Of a DNA stretch of 64,000 bases, positions 8,318 through 16,000 are shown one piece after another. Position 1 is the stretch's first letter. Every line of letters starts with the position of its first letter. The notes beneath the pieces were generated by a model that was not told where the DNA came from, made no database searches, and was given only the letters and a program-made list of their open reading frames with translations. The translations under genes were made by a program, and so were the position numbers. Source of the DNA: an uncultured Nesterenkonia sp. (GTDB taxonomy: Bacteria > Actinomycetota > Actinomycetes > Actinomycetales > Micrococcaceae). The stretch is from positions 372,001 through 436,000 of the forward strand of contig CANLUC010000001.1 of assembly GCA_947494195.1 (NCBI GenBank), given 5' to 3'.

Positions 8318-8872
8318 GTGTCCACACCTCCTTCTTTCGAGAACTCTGACGCGCCCACCGCCGATCAGCTGGCCTATGCCCGGTCGCTGTTCGCGGTGAC
8401 CCCGGATTTTCCCGAGCCAGGCGTCTTCTTCCAGGACATCTCGCCGGTTCTGGCCGATCCCGCGGCCCTGCGGACCGTGGCCGAGGGCCTGCTGGCACCC
8501 TTCGCCGGGGACTTCAACATAGTGGCAGGCATCGAGGCGCGCGGGTTCACCCTGGCCGGAATGATCGCCGCGCTGACCGGCACCGGCTTCCTGCCCATCC
8601 GCAAGGCCGGCAAGCTCCCGGCCCCTGCCGGGCGCGTGGAATACACGCTGGAGTATGGGACGGCCGTGATCGAGGCGCCGGATGTGCTCACACCCGAGCA
8701 CCGGGTGCTGATCGTCGACGATGTGCTCGCCACCGGTGGCACGCTGGCCGCGAGCAGGAAGCTGATCGGCCAGTTGGGCAGTCAGGTGGCTGGCGCCGCC
8801 GTCGTCCTGGAGATCGAGGCACTGCGTGGTCGCGAGATCTCCGGCGAGGTCCACGCGCTGTTCCACGCCTGA
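8318..8872 (+). CDS. apt: Adenine phosphoribosyltransferase
   Basis: A purine-salvage enzyme that makes AMP from adenine and PRPP. The body starts at TPDFPEPGVFFQDISPVLAD, typical of Apt. The adenine region is GIEARGF, and the PRPP loop is VLIVDDVLATGGTLAA. With GTG 8318 as start the protein has 184 residues, close to the usual 170-180. GAGGG is only two bases upstream of this GTG, so the start is uncertain. It appears cotranscribed with tadA. Confidence 0.88.
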   Translation: MSTPPSFENSDAPTADQLAYARSLFAVTPDFPEPGVFFQDISPVLADPAALRTVAEGLLAPFAGDFNIVAGIEARGFTLAGMIAALTGTGFLPIRKAGKLPAPAGRVEYTLEYGTAVIEAPDVLTPEHRVLIVDDVLATGGTLAASRKLIGQLGSQVAGAAVVLEIEALRGREISGEVHALFHA

Positions 8873-8915
8873 GGATGGTGTGCACGCAGGCCAGGCCAAG
8901 ACCAGGTCACCGCTT

Positions 8916-8945
8916 TTGGGTGAGCGCGCGATGTTTGCGTATACT
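8916..8945 (+). promoter_or_regulatory. Promoter of tRNA-Ser
   Basis: TTGGGT (8916-8921) and TATACT (8940-8945) are separated by 18 bp. The tRNA begins 11 bases after the -10 element. Confidence 0.6.
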
Positions 8946-8955
8946 CAACGGGCCT

Positions 8956-9046
8956 GGTGACGTGTCCGAGCGGCCGAAGGTGCAGCACTCGAAATGCTGT
9001 GTGCGGTTACCCCGCACCGTGGGTTCAAATCCCACCGTCACCGCCA
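8956..9046 (+). tRNA. tRNA-Ser(CGA)
   Basis: A class II tRNA with a complete cloverleaf. The acceptor stem GGTGACG pairs with CGTCACC. The anticodon loop CTCGAAA gives anticodon CGA, which reads TCG. A long variable arm follows, and the T arm contains GGTTCAAAT. The discriminator is G and the CCA end is encoded (9044-9046). Confidence 0.96.
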
Positions 9047-9054
9047 AATGGAGA

Positions 9055-9092
9055 CCCCGCTGATCTGCAGTGATGCAGTCAGCGGGGTTTTC
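9055..9092 (+). terminator. Rho-independent terminator after tRNA-Ser
   Basis: CCCCGCTGA (9055-9063) pairs perfectly with TCAGCGGGG (9079-9087). TTTTCTCGTT follows. The loop has a further small complementarity (CTGCAG region). It lies 9 bases after the tRNA 3' end. Confidence 0.85.
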
Positions 9093-9111
9093 TCGTTCCT
9101 CACCCCTCGTC

Positions 9112-9176
9112 TTACCTCCCCCTATGTGGTTTACCATCCCGACCGTGGGCACGGTAGAACACGCAAGGGAAGGTAA
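9112..9176. repeat. Long imperfect inverted repeat in the tRNA-Ser/dedA gap
   Basis: Arms 9112-9137 and 9151-9176 are complementary at about 19 of 26 positions in one register, with several mismatches able to form G-U pairs. The centre is a CCC...GGG loop. It lies behind the tRNA terminator and in front of the dedA stop codon. It could be a 3' structure for dedA or an intergenic repeat. No T tract follows on either strand. Confidence 0.5.
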
Positions 9177-9193
9177 AACGCTGGGGTGGGGAC

Positions 9194-9835
9194 TTAGACC
9201 GAGTCGCGGCGACGGAGGGTGCGGAGTCGCTGGATGATGAAGGCGACCACCGCCAGGGCTGCGAGCGCCACCACCAGGTTGGAGAGGACTCCGCTCCATT
9301 CGGCGAGCACCGGTTCGATGCTGGGGCCCAGGCCGTAGCCCAGACCGATCCAGATCCCGTTCCAGATCGCGGACCCCACGAGGGTGAAGGCGAGGAATGT
9401 CAGCATGCGCATGCGGGTGATCCCGGCCGGGATCGAGATGAAGGAGCGCACGATCGGCACACAGCGCCCCAACAGCACAGCCCACGGGCCCCAGCGGTCG
9501 AACCAGCGTTCAGCCTTGTCGAAGTCCGAGACCTTCAGCAGCGGAAGACGACCCATGATGGCGCGGGTCCGTTCGGCACCCAGCGCTGCACCCACCCCAT
9601 ACCAGAGCAGCGCCCCGAGCAGAGAGCCGAGATTGGCCCAGAGCCACGCGCCCCACGGGCTCATCAGACCCGCATAGGCGAGAAACCCCGCCCCGGGGAG
9701 GATCGCCTCGGAGGGGATGGGTGGGATGAAGTTCTCCAGGAAGATCGCGAGCCCGACTCCGAGTTCCCCGAAGCGCTCCATCAGGCTCAGCACCCACCCG
9801 ATGAACCCGTCGTAGTCCTGAGTCGCTGTCGGCAT
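9194..9835 (-). CDS. DedA-family membrane protein
   Basis: A 213-residue DedA/SNARE-associated protein with five to six membrane segments. Family motifs are FLENFIPPIPSEAILPGAG near residue 33 and the re-entrant segment with GRCVPIVRSFISIPAG near 123. Members such as UptA return undecaprenyl phosphate to the inner face of the membrane; others act on other phospholipids. The window holds a second DedA gene (19819) and a DUF368 gene (37499), another lipid-phosphate carrier family. The C-terminus ends in a short basic tail. Confidence 0.88.
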   Translation of the reverse strand: MPTATQDYDGFIGWVLSLMERFGELGVGLAIFLENFIPPIPSEAILPGAGFLAYAGLMSPWGAWLWANLGSLLGALLWYGVGAALGAERTRAIMGRLPLLKVSDFDKAERWFDRWGPWAVLLGRCVPIVRSFISIPAGITRMRMLTFLAFTLVGSAIWNGIWIGLGYGLGPSIEPVLAEWSGVLSNLVVALAALAVVAFIIQRLRTLRRRDSV

Positions 9836-9954
9836 ACCGACACATTAGCCCGACAGGCCGACCTGAACGGCAGCCTCCACATGGCACGTTACTGTGATGT
9901 AAGACTCATGCTCCCCGCACGGGTCTGTCACTCGAACTTGATGAGGTTCTCCTG

Positions 9955-10950
9955 ATGTTGCCACGCCTCCCGGGGCGCTCCCCCGCGTCCAAGAGCCGCT
10001 CCCACTCCGGGACGCAGCAACGTTCCGCGTGGAGCCGATTCAAAGCATGGCCGCTGATCGCGAAGATTCCGGCCATCGGCTGCGCGGGACTCATCGGCCT
10101 CTTCGCGCTTCTGCTCGTGATCGGAATCATCGGCGTCGCTCTGACTCCGGCTGACAGCGAGGAACCCGCAGCAGACGATCAGACGACGTCGACGCCAGAG
10201 TCCGAGGAACCGTCCCCTGAATCAGCCACGCCTGAGGCGTCTGAATCCCCGGACCCGACGGAATCAGACGAGCCCTCCGCGGAGCCCACGGAGAGCGAGA
10301 CCCCTACCCCCACGCCATCCCCTGCTCCCACACCCAGCCCCACCCCGACCCCCACTCCTTCGACGGACCCGAACGAGAATCGCGCCGTCGTCGTGCGGAT
10401 TGTGGACGGGGACACCGTGGAGCTCGACAACGGTGACACCGTTCGGGTCACCGGCATCGACACCCCGGAGCGCGGAGAGTGCAACTTCGACACCGCCTCG
10501 GCGCGGATGGGTGAACTCGTCCGCGGCAAGACCGTCACGCTGACCCGGGACGGGGATGACACCGATCGCTACGACCGCATCCTGCGCTATATCGACGTCG
10601 GGGGCACCGACGCAGGCATGACCCTGATCGAAGAAGGCCTCGCCACGGCCCGCTACGACTCCCGCGACGGCTACGACTTCCACACCCGCGAACCTGACTA
10701 CATCGCCGCGGACAACGCGACCGCCCTGCAAGGCTGCGCCGCCGAGCAGGCCCCCGCCCCAGCACCAGCTCCAGCACCAGTTCCCGAGCAGCAGGCCGGC
10801 AGCTGCGACCCGAACTACACACCCTGCATCCCCGTGTACCCGCCGGACATCAACTGTGGAGACCTCAGCTCGGCCGTCCGCGTGATCGGCACAGACGTGC
10901 ATGGCCTGGACCGTGATGGCGACGGGATCGGATGCGACTCCAACGGCTGA
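9955..10950 (+). CDS. Membrane-anchored or secreted nuclease with SNase and Excalibur domains
   Basis: A 331-residue protein in four parts. A basic N-terminus leads to one membrane segment (about 38-62). An acidic then Pro/Thr-rich linker follows (about 66-140). A staphylococcal nuclease domain (about 143-262) keeps the catalytic set Arg164 and Glu172 (VRVTGIDTPERGE) and Arg208 (DRYDRILRY). The C-terminus has the Excalibur calcium-binding motif, DRDGDGIGC, with Cys residues that could form disulfides. It should degrade extracellular nucleic acids at the cell wall. GAGG lies ahead of ATG 9955. Confidence 0.87.
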   Translation: MLPRLPGRSPASKSRSHSGTQQRSAWSRFKAWPLIAKIPAIGCAGLIGLFALLLVIGIIGVALTPADSEEPAADDQTTSTPESEEPSPESATPEASESPDPTESDEPSAEPTESETPTPTPSPAPTPSPTPTPTPSTDPNENRAVVVRIVDGDTVELDNGDTVRVTGIDTPERGECNFDTASARMGELVRGKTVTLTRDGDDTDRYDRILRYIDVGGTDAGMTLIEEGLATARYDSRDGYDFHTREPDYIAADNATALQGCAAEQAPAPAPAPAPVPEQQAGSCDPNYTPCIPVYPPDINCGDLSSAVRVIGTDVHGLDRDGDGIGCDSNG

Positions 10951-11001
10951 CACGTTAGGGTGCTGGAGGAATTCGCGGCAGCTGACCTATGGAGGAGTCC
11001 C

Positions 11002-11208
11002 GTGGCGACAGAAACTCCGGAGCGGGAACAGAAGGGCAGGTTCTGGACGACCTGGCAGACGGTGATGGCCGCGCTGGGCGTCCCGCTGATCGCCTGGATG
11101 TACTTCGGGCCGCAGGACCTGCGCCTGACCGGCGGCTGGTACCTGCTGGCCTGGCTAGCGATCCTGCTGCTGGCCACCCTGATCACCGGGCCCCGCCGGA
11201 AGATCTGA
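11002..11208 (+). CDS. Small two-helix membrane protein
   Basis: A 68-residue hypothetical protein. GGAGGAG lies four bases before GTG 11002, which decides the start against an upstream in-frame codon. Two hydrophobic segments (TVMAALGVPLIAWMYF and YLLAWLAILLLATLI) flank a short polar turn, and the tail is basic (GPRRKI). It follows the nuclease gene by about 50 bases. Its last 53 bases overlap the convergent acetyltransferase gene. I do not recognise the family. Confidence 0.65.
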   Translation: MATETPEREQKGRFWTTWQTVMAALGVPLIAWMYFGPQDLRLTGGWYLLAWLAILLLATLITGPRRKI

Positions 11209-11709
11209 GCTTCCGCGGCGCATCGGGACATGCGGTATGCCGTCTTCCTGGAACGGCTCCCCGGTGCGGGTGAAGCCGAAGGACCCGTACCACCCCTCCA
11301 GCGGCTGCTGCGCGTCGAGCACCACGGCGCTCTCCGGGGACTGCGCGAAACAGTGCTCCAGTCCGCGCTGCATCAGTTCACGCGCCACACCGGTCCCCCG
11401 CGCCGCCTCCCGGGCGACCACCCGACCTATCCGAAACCCCTCCGGCTCACGCAGCACCCGCAGGGTGGCAAGCACCGCGCCGGCGCGCGAGCCGACGGAA
11501 CCGGCCGCGGCGCCGTCGTCGTCGTCGGTCTGCTCAGCACTGTCTACCGCCCACACCATGACAGCGTCGGGCTCCAGATCCCGACCGTCCAGCTCCGGGT
11601 ACGCACACTGCTGCTCCACGACGAACACGTCGGTTCTGAGCTGAAGCACTCCGTAGAGCGAGACCGGGTCCATCTGGGCCACCGAGGCGATGTGAAACTG
11701 TGCAGACAT
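11155..11709 (-). CDS. GNAT N-acetyltransferase, ElaA-like
   Basis: A 184-residue acetyltransferase of the GNAT fold. The N-terminus (LYGVLQLRTDVFVVEQQCAY) is typical of ElaA-type proteins. The acetyl-CoA loop is visible in RIGRVVAREAARGTGVARELM near residues 93-113. GFTRTGEPFQEDGIPHVPMRR ends the domain; the following 20 residues are low-complexity and overlap the convergent small gene. The substrate is unknown. The start (MSAQFHIA) is 36 bases from the divergent rlmH start. Confidence 0.8.
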   Translation of the reverse strand: MSAQFHIASVAQMDPVSLYGVLQLRTDVFVVEQQCAYPELDGRDLEPDAVMVWAVDSAEQTDDDDGAAAGSVGSRAGAVLATLRVLREPEGFRIGRVVAREAARGTGVARELMQRGLEHCFAQSPESAVVLDAQQPLEGWYGSFGFTRTGEPFQEDGIPHVPMRRGSSDLPAGPGDQGGQQQDR

Positions 11710-11745
11710 GGGCTCCATCCTAGGGTTGCCGGTAGGGTCGCCCGT

Positions 11746-12204
11746 ATGAGCATCACTGCCCTGGCCGTCGGCAAGAAGCATGAGAAGTGGGCTGTGGAAG
11801 GGATCGAGCGCTACACCAAGCGCCTGCGCAAGCCCTATGACCTGGACTGGAAGCTGCTCCCCCACTCCTCCCGCGAGCACGATGCCGCGCGTCAGGAGGA
11901 GTCGGAACGGATCCTCGCCGCGCTGAAGCCCAAGGACCACGTGATCCTGCTCGATGAGCGGGGCAAGAACATCAGCTCACCCGGGTTCGCCGCGCACCTG
12001 CAGGGCAGCTTCGACGCCGGGGCGCACGTCGTCGCGATCATCGGAGGCGCCTACGGGGTCACCGATGAGCTCCAGCACCGTGCGGACCTCGTCTGGTCGC
12101 TCTCCAAACTCGTCTTCCCGCATCAGCTGGTGCGGATGCTCCTGGCAGAGCAGGTCTACCGCGCCCAGGAGATCTCCGCAGGGCGGTCCTATCACCATGA
12201 GTGA
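11746..12204 (+). CDS. rlmH: 23S rRNA (pseudouridine1915-N3)-methyltransferase
   Basis: A 152-residue SPOUT methyltransferase. Diagnostic segments are ILLDERGKNISSPGFA, FVIGGAYG-type AIIGGAYGVTDEL and the C-terminal knot LSKLVFPHQLVRMLLAEQVYRA with the closing GRSYHHE. It methylates pseudouridine 1915 of 23S rRNA. The length equals the family norm when ATG 11746 is used. The stop overlaps the next gene's start, so the two are coupled. Confidence 0.94.
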   Translation: MSITALAVGKKHEKWAVEGIERYTKRLRKPYDLDWKLLPHSSREHDAARQEESERILAALKPKDHVILLDERGKNISSPGFAAHLQGSFDAGAHVVAIIGGAYGVTDELQHRADLVWSLSKLVFPHQLVRMLLAEQVYRAQEISAGRSYHHE

Positions 12205-12892
12205 GTCCCCTGCGGCGTCTGACGCGTCCCACTCCGCCGCTCCCGACGAGCCGGTGGTGGGGATCCTCGGCGCTGGTCGGGCCGGGACTGCTTTCGCCCG
12301 CACCCTGTTGCGCGCCGGGGTCGCAGTGGACATCGCCTCCACCCGGCCGCCGCGTGCGCTGCAGCATCACCTGAAGATCTACGCCCCCGGCGCGCACCCG
12401 GTCCACGCCGAGGACATCGCCGCCCGGGCCCGGAACTCCAGCGGCATCATCATCCTCGCGGTGCCGCAGGAAGAGCTCGACGAGCTCGAGCCTGAGTGGG
12501 TCGCGAACACAGTGCTGGTCGATGCGACCAACACCTGGCAGGACGAGCTGCTCCCGGGGTGGCTGCAGGCAGCGGTGGATGAGCAGCTGCCCACCTCGAT
12601 GGCGCTGGCCGGACGCTTCGGCGCGGCGCGGGTGGTCAAGGCGCTGAACCATATCGCCCACGCAGATTTCGACGACGCCGCCCGGCCCGGTGCCGACCTG
12701 TCCGGCCGCCGGGCCCTGGCGGTCGCCGGGGACGATGAGTCCGCCCGCGGCCTGGTCATGGGGCTGCTGTTCCGGATGGGGTTCGACCCGGTCTCGGTCG
12801 GCTCGCTGGCGGCGGGTCGCATCATGGAGCCCGACGGTCCGCTGTTCAACCGCCCGCTGCGGCGCGAGGACATCCTGCACTACGCCCGCTGA
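12197..12892 (+). CDS. NAD(P)-binding oxidoreductase, F420-dependent reductase-like
   Basis: A 231-residue Rossmann-fold protein. The dinucleotide motif GILGAGRAGTAFAR lies near residue 20, followed by a strand ending in DIASTRPP, which suggests NADPH. NHIAHADFDD and a C-terminal helical region resemble the NADP reductase coenzyme F420-dependent fold (NPD). It begins inside the rlmH stop codon. Whether F420 or another substrate is used cannot be told. Confidence 0.7.
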   Translation: MSESPAASDASHSAAPDEPVVGILGAGRAGTAFARTLLRAGVAVDIASTRPPRALQHHLKIYAPGAHPVHAEDIAARARNSSGIIILAVPQEELDELEPEWVANTVLVDATNTWQDELLPGWLQAAVDEQLPTSMALAGRFGAARVVKALNHIAHADFDDAARPGADLSGRRALAVAGDDESARGLVMGLLFRMGFDPVSVGSLAAGRIMEPDGPLFNRPLRREDILHYAR

Positions 12893-12913
12893 GCTCCACG
12901 GTGCGCGGGGCTC

Positions 12914-12986
12914 CATTGATTGGGCAGAGAACGTCGAAATAGGTGCCTGAGCGGGACGCATTCCGACGATTCGGGCCCAATCGATG
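12914..12986. repeat. Long imperfect inverted repeat upstream of lhr
   Basis: The outer arms CATTGATTGGGC (12914-12925) and GCCCAATCGATG (12975-12986) match at 11 of 12 positions. In the same register GTCGAAAT (12933-12940) pairs with ATTCCGAC (12960-12967). The whole 73-bp element could fold into one extended hairpin. It fills the gap between two plus-strand genes and has no T tract. Confidence 0.55.
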
Positions 12987-13058
12987 CCGCAGGGGTGCCG
13001 GGCGGGTGCGCCGACGCGTGCGTCCGGTCATGTCCGCGGCGCCATTTAGAGTGGGACC

Positions 13059-16000
13059 ATGACCGCCCTGGAACCGTTCACCGAGCCCACCCGGCGCTGG
13101 TTCCAAGCATCCTTCGGGCAGCCCACCGCCGCTCAGGCCGGCGCCTGGAACGCGGTGGCCCAGGGCAAGAACGCCCTGGTGGTCGCCCCCACCGGGTCCG
13201 GCAAGACGCTCTCTGCCTTCCTCTGGTCCATCGATCAGCTCTTCGCCGCCCCCACCCAGGGCACCTCGGTGCTCTACATCTCCCCGCTGAAGGCGCTCGG
13301 CGTGGACATCGAACGCAACCTGCGCAGCCCGCTGGTCGGCATCGCACACACCGCCCGCCGGCTCCCCGCCGAGGGCGCAGCGACCGAACCCGCCGAGATC
13401 ACGGTCGGCGTGCGCACCGGTGACTCCACCCCCAAAGAACGCCGCGACCTGGTCCGCAAGCCGCCACAGATCCTGATCACCACCCCCGAGTCGCTCTACC
13501 TGATGCTCACCTCCCAGGCACGCAGCACCCTGGCCGGGATCAAGACCGTGATCATCGATGAGGTGCACGCGCTAGCCGGGACCAAACGCGGCGCCCACCT
13601 CGCGGTCTCCCTGGAACGGCTGAACAACCTGCTCGAGACCCCCGCCCAGCGGATCGGGCTCTCCGCCACGGTGGAGCCGCGCGAAGAGGTGGCCCGCTTC
13701 CTGGGCGGCTCCGCGGCCGTGGAGATCGTCGCGCCGAAGTCCGAGAAGAAGTGGGACATCACCGTCTCGGTGCCGGTGGAGGATCTGGCCTCCCCCAGCA
13801 CCGCCCCACCTCAAGGGGCGACGCCGTTCCCCACTGCCCCCGGCTCGCAGAAGAACGGTTCAGAGGACTCCACCGAGGACGGGGAGCCGAAGGTGCTCGC
13901 CGAGGTGCTCGCCGACTTCGCCCCGGATGAGGCACTGCTCAGCGACCAGCCCCTGCAGCCCAGCATCTGGCCCCACGTGGAGCACCGGATCGTGGACCTG
14001 GTCACCGAGAACCGCTCCACCATCGTCTTCGTGAACTCGCGGCGCCTGGCCGAGAAGCTCACCGGTCGGATCAACGAGATCTGGTCCGAACGCCAGCCCC
14101 CGGCCAGCCAGGACGCCACCGACGACGACGCCGCCGCTGCCTCCCACGGGGACGATGCCAAAGCCGGAGAGCCGGATCCGCTGGCGCGGTCGCACCACGG
14201 CTCGGTCTCCAAAGAGCAGCGCAAGCTCACCGAGGAGGCACTGAAGTCGGGCCGGCTGCGCTGCGTGGTGGCCACGTCCTCCCTGGAGCTCGGCATCGAC
14301 ATGGGCGCGGTGGACCTGGTCATCCAGGTGGAGGCGCCCTTCGCCGTCTCCGCGGGACTCCAGCGCATCGGCCGCGCGGGTCACCAGGTCGGCGAGGTCT
14401 CGGTGGGCTGGTTCTTCCCGAAGCACCGCGGCGATCTGGTGAGCACCGCCATCGTCGTCGAACGAATGCTGGCGGGTCAGATCGAAGCGCTGCACATCCC
14501 ACGCAATCCGCTGGACATCCTGGCCCAGCAGACCGTGGCGGCGTCCGCGATGGAGACCCTGGACGTGGAGACCTGGTTCGAGACCCTGCGCCGCAGCGCT
14601 CCCTTCGCCACGCTGCCCCGCTCCGCCTATGAAGCCACCCTGGACCTGCTGGCGGGCAAGTATCCCTCGGACCGCTTCGCCGAGCTGCGGCCCCGGATCA
14701 TCTGGGACCGCGACGCCGGCACCGTCACCGGACGGCCCGGGGCTCAGCGGATCGCGGTCACCTCCGGCGGCACGATCCCCGACCGCGGACTCTTCGGGGT
14801 CTATCTCGCCGGGGGCGAAGACTCCGGCTCGGCTCGCTCCGGAGGACGGCGGGTCGGTGAGCTCGATGAAGAGATGGTCTACGAATCACGCATCGGCGAT
14901 GTCTTCGCCCTGGGTGCGACCAGCTGGAAGATCGAGGAGATCACCTTCGACCGGGTGCTGGTCTCCCCCGCGTTCGGACAGCCGGCCTCGCTGCCGTTCT
15001 GGCGCGGCGACGGCTTCGGCCGCCCCGCCGAACTCGGCCGCGCGCTGGGCCGGTTCACCCGAGAGGTCCACGCCGGCGCCCCGGAGGAGACCGCCGAACG
15101 ACTGACCTCGCTGGGCATGGACACGTGGGCACAGGAGAACCTGCTGCGCTATTTCACCGAACAGCAGGAGGCTGCCGGGGTCCTGCCCAGCGACACCACA
15201 CTGGTGGTCGAGCAGACTCGCGACGAGCTGGGCGACTGGCGGATCGTGCTGCTCTCCCCCTACGGGCTCCAGGTGCACGCCCCCTGGGCGCTGGCCGTCG
15301 GCGAACGGCTGCACGATCGCTTCGGCCTGGACGGCTCCGCCATGGCGAGCGATGACGGCATCGTGCTGCGCGTGCCGATGATGGATGAGGACCCACCTGG
15401 CGCCGAGCTCTTCGTGTTCGACCCGGATGAGCTCGAAGACCTGGTCACCGCCCAGGTCAGCTCCTCCGCGCTGTTCTCTGGACGCTTCCGTGAAGCAGCC
15501 GCGCGTGCGCTGCTGCTGCCGAAGCAGAATCCGGGACAGCGCACCCCGTTGTGGCAGCAGCGCCAACGCTCCTCGCAGCTGCTCGAGGTCGCCTCCGGGT
15601 ACCCCGACTTCCCGGTCATCATGGAGGCCATGCGCGAAGTCCTGCAGGACGTCTATGACATGCCCGCGCTGCTGGAGCTGCTGCGCAGCATCTCGGCGCG
15701 CAAGCTGAAGATCGTGGAGACCACCACCCCGAAGCCCTCCCCTTTCGCGCAGTCCATCCTCTTCGGCTACATCGCCCAGTTCCTCTATGAGGGGGATTCC
15801 CCGCTGGCGGAGCGCCGGGCCGCGGCGCTCTCGGTGGACCCGGCGCTGCTGGGCGAGCTGCTCGGCCGCGTGGAGCTGCGCGAGTTCCTCGATGCTGCGA
15901 TCATCGCCGAGTCCGAGGCCTACGCGCAGCGGCTCACCCCTTCCCGCCACGTCCGTGGACAGGAGGGGGTCGCCGATCTGCTCCGCCTGCTGGGCCCACT

